Below are positions 34,460-43,544 of a DNA stretch of 64,000 bases, piece after piece (position 1 is the stretch's first letter; each line of letters starts with the position of its first letter). The notes under the pieces are model-generated. The model worked only from the letters and a program-made list of their open reading frames with translations, was not told the origin of the DNA and searched no databases. Made by a program: the position numbers and the translations under genes. This DNA is from Dyadobacter sp. SG02 (GTDB lineage: Bacteria > Bacteroidota > Bacteroidia > Cytophagales > Spirosomataceae): positions 248,001-312,000 of the forward strand of contig NZ_FNYL01000008.1 of NCBI RefSeq assembly GCF_900109045.1. Reading direction: 5' to 3'.

Positions 34460-35131
34460 CTATGATGAATGTTTGTATTGTTCTTGCAGCTTACCCTTCA
34501 AAAACCCGATCAGCACCTGCAAACCTGTATCGAACCGGGAGTTGTTGTTGATGATCATATCTGCCTCTGCGCGCAAGGGCAGGATGAACTTATCGTAAGT
34601 CGGCGCCACATGGTGCTCCCAACGGTACAGGACGTCGTCGAGGTCGTAGCCGCGCTCGTTATTATCACGAATAATCCGTCGTTTTATTTTAACGTGCTCC
34701 TTGGCATCTACAAAAATTTTTAAATCGATAAGCCGGGCGATTTCAGGGAAATAGAAAACAAAAATGCCTTCAACAATAATAATGGGCCGCGGTTCGAAAT
34801 GCAGTATCTCAGGTTTGATAAGCGGATTATTGAATGTATACTCCTTTTGCTGAACGGAACGGCCGGCCCTGAGCACGGCGATATGTTCAGCAAAAAGGTG
34901 ATGATCTATCGTCTCGGGTAAGTCGAAATTTTCCACGCCGTTTTCGTCGCGTGGGATTTCGTGGATCGGGCGGTAGTAATTGTCCTGAGAAATGCGCGTG
35001 ACATCGTCCTTACTGAACGCGTCGATAAGGTTTTTCATGAAATAGGTCTTCCCCGACGCGCTGCCACCGGTGATACCCACAATATATGGTGCTTGTTCCT
35101 GATTCGACGTCATATTAGTCTGCTGGTCCAC
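34460..35131 (-). CDS. udk: uridine kinase
   Basis: This 223-residue cytoplasmic kinase phosphorylates uridine or cytidine in pyrimidine salvage. It has the P-loop GITGGSASGKTYF near residue 20, SQDNYYRPI, the FDLPETIDHH block, VEGIFVFYFPEI and the lid region KRRIIRDNNERGYDLDDVLYRW. Length is normal. An alternative start six codons in (MTSNQEQ) is possible. It lies 30 bases after porZ and 20 bases before the lipoprotein gene. Confidence 0.93.
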   Translation of the reverse strand: MDQQTNMTSNQEQAPYIVGITGGSASGKTYFMKNLIDAFSKDDVTRISQDNYYRPIHEIPRDENGVENFDLPETIDHHLFAEHIAVLRAGRSVQQKEYTFNNPLIKPEILHFEPRPIIIVEGIFVFYFPEIARLIDLKIFVDAKEHVKIKRRIIRDNNERGYDLDDVLYRWEHHVAPTYDKFILPLRAEADMIINNNSRFDTGLQVLIGFLKGKLQEQYKHSS

Positions 35132-35161
35132 TTAGTTCGAACGCCTGATTAATTTATGATT

Positions 35162-36988
35162 TTAATTGATAATTGCCAATTTACCCGCCTGCTGCCCGGT
35201 GCCATCAGCCGACACGACGAATACAATATACACTCCGGCCCGTGCCCGACGCCCCGTATAGTCGTTCAGGTTCCACGAGGCGAGGCCGCCTTCCGAACGC
35301 GTTTCGAACACGAGCCTGCCCGCGAGGTCGGTGATTTTGACGGTCGATTGGCCGGTCAGACCGCTGATGCCGACATTCCCGGAATAGCCCGGCCGGATAG
35401 GGTTGGGGAAAATGGTAATACGGTTCAAGCTTTCGGCAGGCGCTTTGGCATCGCTCTGGTAGGAAACCATGCCTGCGGGCGTGTCTACGAAAAGCAGGCC
35501 GGTTTCTACCTCAAAGCGAAGCGCGCTGATCACATCCGAAGGAAGCGGACTGTCGGCGGATGTAAATTTCCTGATCAGCTCTGTACCATCAGCATTGAAA
35601 AGGTAAAGTCCCGTTCGGGTGCCGATCCACTTGCGGTTACCTGGTTCGATAGCCAAAGCGGTGCATTCTTCGTTGTTGAAAAGTTTTCGTTGACCATAAA
35701 TAGGCAATATCGCATCCACGCGGGTTGCTTCCAGAACACCATCCGGTATGAAGTAGCCTACCCCTTTCGCACTGGCGAACCATACATACCCGTCCTGATC
35801 GAGCGCGAGGCTGTTTATCTTTGACGCCGGTAATGTACCTGTGCCTACCGATGTGGAAAGCACCTTTTTTCGCGAACCATCCGCATTGCTCACCATAATG
35901 CCGCCACCGAGCGTCTCAGGCAGGCGCGTCCATGCGAGACCGTTGAGATCGGTGATCGTCGAGTCAGGGCGTGGCGAAATGGTAGTGTCTCCCTGTGCAG
36001 GTGAAACCTGTTTGAAAATTGAAAACTGATTGGTGACTAACCCATTTTTCGGATCGGCGATCCAGAATAATTTCGATTCCTTTCGAATACCTGATCGGAC
36101 GCTTCCGAGGAGCGGGTTGGTAAAAGTCTGAACCGTGTAAAGTGGATCGAGCGTGAGAATTGAATTGCCGGTCGTCAATGTCAGCAAATCACCCGTGTCG
36201 AGAATGCGTAATGCGGGACTATTGGAGGTATAGACGAATTTCCAGATTCCATTTTCATATTTAGAAATACCTTTTCCCAAAACAGCAGCATGAACCGTAC
36301 CGGAAAAGAACGCGATGCTTGAAATGCTACCCGGGCTGGTGATCGCCTTCCAGTTTGCGAAGTACTGCCTGTTCACATCATCGCGCATGGAAGTGGCCAA
36401 TGTGCCCTGGGAAGTCAAGACGAAGAGAGAATCTCCCGAAAATGTAAGATCGCTTACTGTTACTTGCGTGCCGTTCGGCCCAATGTAGCGATAGGTTTCT
36501 TCCACCTGCCGAAGTTGGGTATCCAAAACGAGCACTCCGAACCCGGTGGCGATGTAGGCCAGATTTTCCCTGAAAACAATGCGCCGGATCGCTTTATCGG
36601 CAGGCAATCCCTGCGTTTGGTTCAAAAGGTCCCAGGTTTCGATCTGGTCGGGCTCGGCTTGTTCATTCAGGTATACGAAATCGATGGTACCGTTCCGGTA
36701 TGCAAGCAGCAGGAGTTTGGTCTCCGGCAGGTAACCCATGGCGCTAATGCCGGTCTGGCTAAGGCCGTTGGCTTTGGAGAGGGTTTTGGTCTCTCCATTT
36801 GCTGTGTTTACGGAAAAAAGGCCATTGTAAGAGGCGCAGTACACTTTGGAACCTGCGTCGACAACTTGCCTGGCAGAGAGATAATTGAAATGGCTCTGCC
36901 ATTGTCCCAGCGGCAAAACCTGCCCGAGAATGCGTAAAGGGCCGAATACGGCAGCCATTAAGAAAAACAATATCCTCCCTTTACACAT
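35162..36988 (-). CDS. porZ: type IX secretion system component PorZ (propeller plus sorting domain)
   Basis: PorZ is a surface T9SS protein that delivers anionic LPS to the PorU sortase for cargo anchoring (known from Porphyromonas). This 608-residue protein has a signal peptide and then LPLGQWQSHFNYLSARQVVDAGSKVYCASYNGLFSV, shortened here to the key blocks PLGQWQSHFNY and KVYCASYNGLF, typical of PorZ. Two-component-regulator-like propeller blades follow (SKINSLALDQDGYVWFASAKG, NRKWIGTRTGLYLF). The C-terminal T9SS domain runs from IFPNPIRPGYSGNVGI to GKLAIIN. It is shorter than the Porphyromonas protein. It starts 9 bases after the repeat protein at 36998, so the two are translationally close. 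Confidence 0.82.
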   Translation of the reverse strand: MCKGRILFFLMAAVFGPLRILGQVLPLGQWQSHFNYLSARQVVDAGSKVYCASYNGLFSVNTANGETKTLSKANGLSQTGISAMGYLPETKLLLLAYRNGTIDFVYLNEQAEPDQIETWDLLNQTQGLPADKAIRRIVFRENLAYIATGFGVLVLDTQLRQVEETYRYIGPNGTQVTVSDLTFSGDSLFVLTSQGTLATSMRDDVNRQYFANWKAITSPGSISSIAFFSGTVHAAVLGKGISKYENGIWKFVYTSNSPALRILDTGDLLTLTTGNSILTLDPLYTVQTFTNPLLGSVRSGIRKESKLFWIADPKNGLVTNQFSIFKQVSPAQGDTTISPRPDSTITDLNGLAWTRLPETLGGGIMVSNADGSRKKVLSTSVGTGTLPASKINSLALDQDGYVWFASAKGVGYFIPDGVLEATRVDAILPIYGQRKLFNNEECTALAIEPGNRKWIGTRTGLYLFNADGTELIRKFTSADSPLPSDVISALRFEVETGLLFVDTPAGMVSYQSDAKAPAESLNRITIFPNPIRPGYSGNVGISGLTGQSTVKITDLAGRLVFETRSEGGLASWNLNDYTGRRARAGVYIVFVVSADGTGQQAGKLAIIN

Positions 36989-36997
36989 GGCTGAATG

Positions 36998-38992
36998 CTA
37001 GTTTTCTACCGTCACGACGGCCGAGCCACGCCCGGTACCGGTGCCGCATCCACTTTTCAGTGAGCTGATGGTGTACTCGGTCGTAGAGGCAGGTGATACG
37101 GAAATCAGGTACGGGTTAAGGAATGTACCGTTGATCGTCGTGCCGTCGGAAAGCGTGAAGGACCATGGCGGGAGACCGTTTTTGAATCTTAATTGAATGC
37201 GGGTCGAGCGTCCTGCCGAAACCGTACCGCGTCCGGACACTTCTGCAACGGCCTTATCGGGCGCGATTACTTCCAGTTCTTCAATAGCGCTGGAAACCGC
37301 CGGGGAAGAGGAAACGATGCGGATTTTCTGAATTTTGCTCGTATCACCCGGTGCCGCTGCTGCGATTTTTACCTGCATAGCGGTAGGCGTTACCGTGGTG
37401 GGTAGCGTTACAAACCGACCTGATTTGTCGGTCATCTGGACCGTAAATTTATTATTCGGATTATAGCGGCCTTCTGTTTTGTAAGGAATATCAATGGTAG
37501 AACCGGCGCAGACCATATTCTGTGGTAATTTATCAAGCGTAATGCTGGCCGGCGGAGCTTTTACAGTGACTTTCGCCGAGCCAGAGAACTTACCTACACC
37601 ACAAAGACCACCCGCAGAGCTGATCTGGTAATTAGTATCATAAAATGGTTTTACCTTGATCTTATGAGGCGACTCCTGGATATTGTTCTCGTAAGTCCCG
37701 TCCGATAGCAGCACAAACCACGGCCCTCCGCCGGTAAACTTCACCGTAAGCTGACCGGATTCGTTTTCGCCCAATCTCAACGAGTCCTTTTGCAGGGTTG
37801 CTACGGTAGGTGAAAGGATCGAAATGTTGGTGGTTTGGCTTACAAGGTAAGGTGCGGTGGAAGTCACACGCAGGCGATATTCCCCGGGCTTGTAACTGTC
37901 GGGAATCTGCGTGGTGATGTAGCCGCTTGAATCGGGTGTTGAAATGCTTTTGAATGCGCCGCCGCTGCGTTCGGCGATTTGAACGACGAATTTGTTTCCT
38001 TCCTTATACTTGCCGGTTGCATTGAAAGGCACCTGGAACGGAACGCCCGCGCAAAGTTTTGCGATTTTTTCGATCTCTTTCAGTTCCAGTTTAGGCTCAG
38101 GGTTATTGTTCACATTCACAATCGCCTCACCTGAAGTACTACCACTCCCGCAGGCATTGGAAACGCCCGTCACGCGGTAAGCTTTCACATCCGTGGGTTT
38201 AACCGTAATATAATGCGGGTTTGAGAGCGTCTGCAATACTGTTGTGCTGTCCGAAAGCCGGAACGACCAGGGTGCAGCCCCCGTAAGGTTCACGCGCAGG
38301 TGCGCCTCCTGCCCTGGCATAATGCGCACGGTTTGTGTGCCGTCGATCAGGTCGATCTTCGCGGCGGGTGCTTGTAGTAACCTTAATGGAACTTCCTGGC
38401 TTTTGATCACAGGAATGGAAGAGATAATCTGAATGCGATATACTTCGCCGCCCACTTTATAGGAAGGTATCACGGCTTTCAACGGGCTTTTCTTCACAGG
38501 AAGTGAGATGGGTACCGATTTACCCGTCGCGTCGATGATATGCGCGATAAATGTATTGTCTTCGTCGAACGGCCCCTCCGTTTTGAATGGGATGGTAACA
38601 TTGGTGCCGGGGCAAACTGCCAGGTATGAAATATCTTCGATCGTAATTTTGTACGAATGAATGCTATCGGCTTTTTCTACGGGCAGCCTGGCCTCATTTG
38701 CTGCTTCCGTGAGCGTGTCGCCGGTGGCTGAAATCCCACTAGGCATAGTAGTGTCTGCCGCAGTGGGAACTGCCACATTGGGAACTGCCACAGAGGGGGC
38801 GGCCCCCGTTGTGTCCGCAACCTGCGTCTTTGTCGTGTCTTTTACAGCAACTGCCTGTGGTTTGGCCGGTACCGGGGCCTTTTTCTTAGGGGTAATGAGC
38901 TGTTTTCTTGGAGGAGAAGTCCTGCGCTGGGCCTCAGCCTGGCCAGTCATCAGAAGTAACCCTAGAAAAATGACGAAGACGAATCGGAACAT
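36998..38992 (-). CDS. secreted Ig-like repeat protein encoded upstream of porZ
   Basis: This 664-residue exported protein (signal peptide ending AEAQ) has a low-complexity Lys/Pro/Ala/Thr linker (residues about 22-110). Three copies of a double beta-sandwich unit follow. Each unit opens with a CPGT/CAGV/CAGS-type block (CAGVPFQVPFNATGKYKEGN), continues with PWSFRLSDST or PWFVLLSDGT and closes with a CGSGSTSGEA / CGVGKFSGSA / CGTGTGRGSA block. The paired Cys residues in each unit could form disulfides. I do not recognise a named function. It sits between comB and porZ with gaps of 21 and 9 bases, so a role with the T9SS surface machinery is a reasonable guess. Confidence 0.75.
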   Translation of the reverse strand: MFRFVFVIFLGLLLMTGQAEAQRRTSPPRKQLITPKKKAPVPAKPQAVAVKDTTKTQVADTTGAAPSVAVPNVAVPTAADTTMPSGISATGDTLTEAANEARLPVEKADSIHSYKITIEDISYLAVCPGTNVTIPFKTEGPFDEDNTFIAHIIDATGKSVPISLPVKKSPLKAVIPSYKVGGEVYRIQIISSIPVIKSQEVPLRLLQAPAAKIDLIDGTQTVRIMPGQEAHLRVNLTGAAPWSFRLSDSTTVLQTLSNPHYITVKPTDVKAYRVTGVSNACGSGSTSGEAIVNVNNNPEPKLELKEIEKIAKLCAGVPFQVPFNATGKYKEGNKFVVQIAERSGGAFKSISTPDSSGYITTQIPDSYKPGEYRLRVTSTAPYLVSQTTNISILSPTVATLQKDSLRLGENESGQLTVKFTGGGPWFVLLSDGTYENNIQESPHKIKVKPFYDTNYQISSAGGLCGVGKFSGSAKVTVKAPPASITLDKLPQNMVCAGSTIDIPYKTEGRYNPNNKFTVQMTDKSGRFVTLPTTVTPTAMQVKIAAAAPGDTSKIQKIRIVSSSPAVSSAIEELEVIAPDKAVAEVSGRGTVSAGRSTRIQLRFKNGLPPWSFTLSDGTTINGTFLNPYLISVSPASTTEYTISSLKSGCGTGTGRGSAVVTVEN

Positions 38993-39013
38993 GCAATTGA
39001 GTTTGAGTAAATA

Positions 39014-39724
39014 TTAATTCATGGAAACGAGCGTGCTGCCTCTGAGGACGGGAACTACGTCATACAGGTCGGTTTGCAGGCAGTAGGAAATGTCTTTTTG
39101 GATGCCCAGGCGTTGCAGACGCCTTACGTGCGACGAGTTGGATACGCTCGCCAGCAGGTTGTCGCGGCTTTGGAGGTATAAACGCTGCGCCATCAGGGTT
39201 CCGTCTTCGAGCAACATAAATTGATCTTTCAATGCCTCGGCCAATGCGCCCGCAAACAAGGTATCTTCGAGATTAGGACGGCCTTTCCAGCCTGCGCATA
39301 GCACCAGCACGTCGTAAGGCTCGGTTTTGAGGTGATTAGCCAATGCGCCCAGGTTGAGGAACGAACCGATCATGACCTTTACAGCCGACGATTTCGCTTT
39401 CGAAATGGACAATGTACCATTCGTAGTCGTCATGGCTATCTGTGCGCCGATCAGGCTTTCGTGCATGTAGCTGAATGGCGAATTGTCGAGGTCGAAACCT
39501 TCTACTTTCCGCGCGTCGCGTTCGGCAGCGGCTATGTATCCTTTGTCTTGCAAAAATTTACATTCTTCTACGCTGGCCACCGGTGTAATGCTCTTCACAC
39601 CGTAAGCCAGGCCTGTTACCATACAAGAAGTGGCCCTGAAAACATCGGCCACCACCACTATTGAATTATCGAGTTTGTGCAGATGAAGTAAATCGGGGGT
39701 AAGACAAACGTCAAGTTGTTTCAT
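39014..39724 (-). CDS. comB: 2-phosphosulfolactate phosphatase family protein
   Basis: This 236-residue protein matches the ComB family, which hydrolyses 2-phosphosulfolactate to sulfolactate in coenzyme M synthesis. Family blocks are VVVADVFRATSCMVTGLAYGV, AAAERDARKVEGFDLDNSPF, MTTTNGTLSISKA and LCAGWKGRPNLEDTLFAGAL. This organism has no reason to make coenzyme M, so the true role is probably sulfolactate or sulfolipid related, or a different phosphatase reaction. It lies 29 bases after gcvT and 21 bases before the repeat protein in the same operon. Confidence 0.88.
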   Translation of the reverse strand: MKQLDVCLTPDLLHLHKLDNSIVVVADVFRATSCMVTGLAYGVKSITPVASVEECKFLQDKGYIAAAERDARKVEGFDLDNSPFSYMHESLIGAQIAMTTTNGTLSISKAKSSAVKVMIGSFLNLGALANHLKTEPYDVLVLCAGWKGRPNLEDTLFAGALAEALKDQFMLLEDGTLMAQRLYLQSRDNLLASVSNSSHVRRLQRLGIQKDISYCLQTDLYDVVPVLRGSTLVSMN

Positions 39725-39753
39725 AAAAATGCAATCGAACTGAATAGGAGGGA

Positions 39754-40836
39754 TTAGTTTTTAACAAAAGGCGTTTTCACAACCTGCGCTTTCAGCAGCC
39801 TGTCGCGCACTTTGACGAAGATTTCGGTGCCGGCTTTGCTGAATTCCGTCGGTACGTAGCCCAATCCGATGCCTTTTTGCAAAGTAGGCGATTGGGTACC
39901 GGACGTAACTTCGCCCAGTTTGTTACCTTCCGCATCGCACAGTTCGTAATGCCCGCGCGGAATGCCGCGGTCGATCATTTCGAATCCGATCAGTTTGCGT
40001 TTCAGTCCGGCCTCTTTTTGCGCTTTCAATGCTTCTGAATTGGTAAAATCCTTCGTGAATTTGGTCACCCAGCCCAGGCCGGCTTCCAGCGGCGATGTTT
40101 CGTCGTCGATATCGTTACCGTAGAGGCAGAATGCTTTTTCCAGTCGCAGCGTATCGCGCGCGCCCAGTCCTACCGGCTTGATACCGAATTCGGCGCCAGC
40201 TTCAAAAATGGCGTTCCACATTTTCTCGGCATCTGCATTCTTTACATATATTTCAAAACCTCCCGCGCCGGTGTAGCCGGTTGCGGAGATGATAATGTCC
40301 CTGATACCCGCCATTTCACCTATTTTGAAGGTGTAGTATTCCATTGAGGCAAGATCCACTTCGGTTAATTTCTGTAATGCGGCAGTCGCATTGGGTCCCT
40401 GTACTGCCAGCAGGCAAAGAGAATCCGACAGGTTTTCCATGGCTACGCCTTCGGTATTGTGGCTCTGGATCCAGTTCCAGTCCTTTTCGATGTTCGATGC
40501 ATTTACCACGAGGAAATAATCGTCTTCGGCAATGCGGTATACGAGCAGGTCGTCGACCACCCCGCCGGTGGCGTTGGGCAGGTAGCCGTATTGCACTTTT
40601 CCATCATACAGCGCAGTAGCGTCATTCGACGTCACTTTCTGCACCAATGCCAGCGCACCGGGCCCTTTTATACTGAATTCGCCCATGTGCGATACATCAA
40701 AAACACCCACGGCATTTCTTACGGTGTGATGTTCATCCAGATCCGACGAGTAACGGACAGGCATTTCAAAACCTGCAAACGGGACCATTTTTGCGCCCAA
40801 ACGGATATGGAGCTGATGTAAAGGGACTGTTTTCAT
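39754..40836 (-). CDS. gcvT: aminomethyltransferase, glycine cleavage T protein
   Basis: This 360-residue enzyme moves the methylene group from the H-protein-bound aminomethyl lipoate to tetrahydrofolate during glycine breakdown. Family blocks are [62 protein letters not shown] and [20 protein letters not shown]. Length is normal. No other gcv gene is in the window, so the complex is split on the chromosome. It starts the six-gene - strand run that ends at 33720. I saw no glycine riboswitch in the upstream gap. Confidence 0.96.
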   Translation of the reverse strand: MKTVPLHQLHIRLGAKMVPFAGFEMPVRYSSDLDEHHTVRNAVGVFDVSHMGEFSIKGPGALALVQKVTSNDATALYDGKVQYGYLPNATGGVVDDLLVYRIAEDDYFLVVNASNIEKDWNWIQSHNTEGVAMENLSDSLCLLAVQGPNATAALQKLTEVDLASMEYYTFKIGEMAGIRDIIISATGYTGAGGFEIYVKNADAEKMWNAIFEAGAEFGIKPVGLGARDTLRLEKAFCLYGNDIDDETSPLEAGLGWVTKFTKDFTNSEALKAQKEAGLKRKLIGFEMIDRGIPRGHYELCDAEGNKLGEVTSGTQSPTLQKGIGLGYVPTEFSKAGTEIFVKVRDRLLKAQVVKTPFVKN

Positions 40837-40970
40837 GAAGGATATTTGGTTTCACATTAATTCACAAAAGTAGGTAATGCTGCTCAAAGCGACACAAAAA
40901 ACTGTTTTTTCAATGTCCGCAGAGTGCATTTTGAAGTATATTGTTAAAAAATAGGTTAAAACATTTATTC

Positions 40971-40986
40971 ATCGGCGGCCGCCGAT
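40971..40986. promoter_or_regulatory. 16-bp perfect palindrome just before the FG-GAP gene start
   Basis: ATCGGCGGCCGCCGAT is a perfect palindrome ending 10 bases before the ATG at 40997, inside an otherwise A+T-rich leader. It covers the position of a ribosome-binding site. It could be an operator or a translation-blocking stem. There is no direct proof of either. Confidence 0.4.
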
Positions 40987-40996
40987 TTTCATAAAT

Positions 40997-42166
40997 ATGA
41001 ATAAACAACTATTGTTCTCGATGGCATTTTCAATAGCCGGGGGCGCATTTGCGCAAACAGCCACTTTTAATGGCGAGACGATCGACGACAAGGTCAGTAT
41101 CGGCTACGGCGTGGCTTCCGGCGATGTGGATGGCGACGGTAAGCTGGATATTCTCCTGGCCGACAAGAAGGAAATAGTTTGGTATAAAAATCCCGGGAAA
41201 AAGGACGGCGCATGGACGCGCTACGTGATCGCGAAAGATCTCACCGAGCAGGATAACGTATGCATTGCTGCGCGGGACATCGATGGCGACGGCAAAGTGG
41301 AAGTAGCAGCAGGCGCGGGCTGGAACCCGTCCGAAACGAAGGATCTGAAAACTTCGGGAGCAGTATTCTACCTGGTTGCCTCCGACGACCGTACGAAGCC
41401 CTGGGTGCCGGTGCGGCTGCATCATGAGGTAACCATTCACCGGATGCATTGGGTAAAAACAGCCGACGGACCATTCCAACTGGCTGTATTGCCATTGCAT
41501 GGCGAAGGAAATACCGGCGGAAACGGTGCGGGCGTGAAACTGATCGTTTTCGACGTACCTGAAAACAAAAAGGGAATCTGGCCGTATAATCTCATTGAAA
41601 CCAATATGCATATGACCCACAATTTCCAGCCGATGGAAATCCCCGGCAGAATGGCGGGATTGTCCATTGCGGGAAAGGAAGGCGTGCAGGTCTTCCTCGA
41701 CGGGGCCGACGGTTGGGCTCCTTCGGGCAACTGGATGGTACCGGAGCGCGGAGTAGGGGAGATCAGAACGGGCAGTTTGGGTAAAAAGCAGCTATTCACC
41801 GCGACCATCGAGCCGATGCACGGAACGGAACTGGTGGTCTACACCAAAGACGGTCGCACCGTACTCACCGACCGCATTAAGGAAGGTCACGCGTTGGCTT
41901 GCGCCGATTTCTTCGGCCAGGGCCGCGATCAGGTGGTAATGGGCTGGCGAAACCCGAATGTGACCGGCGAAACCGGCGTTCGCATTTACGTAGGAAACGA
42001 CGCCGAGGGCAAGAAATGGACAGAATATACTTTGGATGAAAAGATCAAAATCGCGTGCGAGGATTTGCTGCCCGCAGACCTGGATGGCGATGGCGATCTA
42101 GATATTATAGCCGCCGGCCGCGCGACGCATAATCTGGTGGTGTATTGGAACCAGCGGAAGAAGTAA
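40997..42166 (+). CDS. secreted FG-GAP/VCBS repeat protein
   Basis: This 389-residue exported protein (signal peptide ending AFAQ) is a propeller with about four recognisable calcium loops: GDVDGDGKLD, RDIDGDGKVE, ADFFGQGRDQ (worn) and ADLDGDGDLD near the end. It resembles the FG-GAP protein at 19550 (both have GYGVASGDVDGDG- or GAAMGDVNKDG-like openings and a WYKNPGKKDG- or W-x-x-P-type strand) but is a separate single gene. No catalytic residues are evident. It is transcribed away from gcvT and ends at a long hairpin. Confidence 0.8.
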   Translation: MNKQLLFSMAFSIAGGAFAQTATFNGETIDDKVSIGYGVASGDVDGDGKLDILLADKKEIVWYKNPGKKDGAWTRYVIAKDLTEQDNVCIAARDIDGDGKVEVAAGAGWNPSETKDLKTSGAVFYLVASDDRTKPWVPVRLHHEVTIHRMHWVKTADGPFQLAVLPLHGEGNTGGNGAGVKLIVFDVPENKKGIWPYNLIETNMHMTHNFQPMEIPGRMAGLSIAGKEGVQVFLDGADGWAPSGNWMVPERGVGEIRTGSLGKKQLFTATIEPMHGTELVVYTKDGRTVLTDRIKEGHALACADFFGQGRDQVVMGWRNPNVTGETGVRIYVGNDAEGKKWTEYTLDEKIKIACEDLLPADLDGDGDLDIIAAGRATHNLVVYWNQRKK

Positions 42167-42192
42167 TACTGATTATAATGTATATAAAACGT

Positions 42193-42261
42193 TACTGTCA
42201 GTCTGAATTGAGCGGAAGGCGTCTTGCGTGGACGCCTTCCACCCAATTCAGGCTGACAGTA
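42193..42261. terminator. long compound hairpin, palindromic repeat type
   Basis: An outer stem of 18 bp (TACTGTCAGTCTGAATTG at 42193-42210 with its near-perfect complement at 42244-42261) encloses an inner perfect 10-bp stem (GGAAGGCGTC at 42214, complement at 42231-42240). It lies between two converging genes and is followed by a T-rich stretch on the + strand. It resembles the element at 57127 in containing CTGTC, TGAGCGGA-like and GAAGG blocks. Confidence 0.75.
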
Positions 42262-42285
42262 TCATTTTAACAATTTTTTTAGTTC

Positions 42286-42963
42286 TTAGTCACGACGACC
42301 CATCAGCAGGCTCACATAGTAAAGCAATGTAGCCAATGAGCCAATCGCTGCTACCAGGTAAGTACGCGCTGCCCATTTCAATGCATCGGCGGACATTACA
42401 TATTCACGCTCGTTCACGATGCGGTTTTTTTGGATCCATGCCAATGCACGGTTGCTTGCATCGTATTCAACAGGCAATGTGATGAAGCTGAACAATGTAG
42501 TGACTGCGAACAATGCCACACCGATGGTCAATGGAATGGCGGTAGTGTTGATCAATAGCACTCCGATGAAAATGATCCACTGCATGTATTGCGAGGCAAC
42601 ACTCAGGAACGGTACCATCTGCGAACGGAATTGCAGCCAGCTATACGCGGTAGCGTGTTGCACCGCGTGCCCGCATTCGTGGGAAGCCACAGCCGCGGCA
42701 GCTACGCTACGTCCGTAATATACATCGGGGCTCAGGTTGACTGTCTTATCCTGCGGATTGTAGTGGTCGGTCAGGCGGCCTTCCACGGACACCACTCTTA
42801 CGTCGTAAATGCCGCTTTCCCGGAGCATTGTTTCAGCGATTTCCTTACCGCTCATGCCGTTGCTCAATCCTACCTGTGAATATTCTTCAAATTTGCTCTT
42901 CAAGCGCCATTGTACGTAAAAGCTGACGCCCATTACTAGGATCAGAATTAAGTAACCTCCCAT
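42286..42963 (-). CDS. membrane zinc metallopeptidase (YugP family)
   Basis: This 225-residue membrane protein belongs to the Zn-peptidase-2 (YugP) family. It has an N-terminal membrane segment, the zinc motif HECGH in VASHECGHAVQHATAYSWLQFRS, and hydrophobic segments VPFLSVASQYMQWIIFIGVLL-like (about 130-180). A C-terminal helix pair follows (ALKWAARTYLVAAIG, LATLLYYVSLLMG). The substrate is unknown. It lies 12 bases after rfaE2, last in the panD run. Confidence 0.9.
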   Translation of the reverse strand: MGGYLILILVMGVSFYVQWRLKSKFEEYSQVGLSNGMSGKEIAETMLRESGIYDVRVVSVEGRLTDHYNPQDKTVNLSPDVYYGRSVAAAAVASHECGHAVQHATAYSWLQFRSQMVPFLSVASQYMQWIIFIGVLLINTTAIPLTIGVALFAVTTLFSFITLPVEYDASNRALAWIQKNRIVNEREYVMSADALKWAARTYLVAAIGSLATLLYYVSLLMGRRD

Positions 42964-42975
42964 AGTTATTGCTAT

Positions 42976-43464
42976 TTATTTATATCCTTGTTTTATTTTC
43001 TCGATCAGTGCGGTAGTCGAGTAGCCTTGTACCAAAGCAATCGTTTTTACCTCACCTCCTCTACCCAAAACAAAATCCGCGCCAGCAATGTTCTCGATCG
43101 TATAATCGTCGCCTTTGACCAAAATGTCAGGTTTTATGGCCTCGATCAACTGACTCGGCGTCGGTTCGTCGAACAAAATGACAGCATCGATGAAAGAGAG
43201 CGCTGCCATCAGACGGGCCCTTGCGTACTCATTGACAACCGGGCGAAGCGGGCCTTTGAGGCGGCTTACCGAAGCGTCGGTGTTCAGACCGAGTACCATT
43301 CTGTCGCCCAATGCACGGGCTTTTTCTAGGTAATCGATGTGTCCGAGATGCACAATATCGAAACATCCGTTGGTGAATACAACTTTTTGTCCGGCGCGCT
43401 GCCATGCTTCAACGGTCGGGATGGCTTCTTCTAGTCTCAGGATCTTGCTTTCTGTCAAATTCAT
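42976..43464 (-). CDS. rfaE2: D-glycero-beta-D-manno-heptose 1-phosphate adenylyltransferase
   Basis: This nucleotidyltransferase activates heptose 1-phosphate with ATP to make ADP-heptose for the LPS inner core. It is the stand-alone C-terminal half of HldE: VFTNGCFDIVHLGHIDYLEKA carries the HxGH catalytic motif (HLGH), with LNTDASVSRLKGPLRP and LVKGDDYTIENIAG. The 162-residue length from the ATG at 43464 is normal; a TTG at 43476 is also in frame but unlikely. It sits 80 bases after the flippase-like gene. Confidence 0.94.
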   Translation of the reverse strand: MNLTESKILRLEEAIPTVEAWQRAGQKVVFTNGCFDIVHLGHIDYLEKARALGDRMVLGLNTDASVSRLKGPLRPVVNEYARARLMAALSFIDAVILFDEPTPSQLIEAIKPDILVKGDDYTIENIAGADFVLGRGGEVKTIALVQGYSTTALIEKIKQGYK

Positions 43465-43544
43465 CGTAAAAGACAATATGGATTTAAGAAATGGAATAAC
43501 GTAACATACTCCATTTCCATTTTTCAGGACTATTAAAGATACAA

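Noticed and set aside
40837-40996. A glycine riboswitch before gcvT
   Set aside because: I could not find the paired aptamer features. The only structure is the 16-bp palindrome, which is closer to the other gene.
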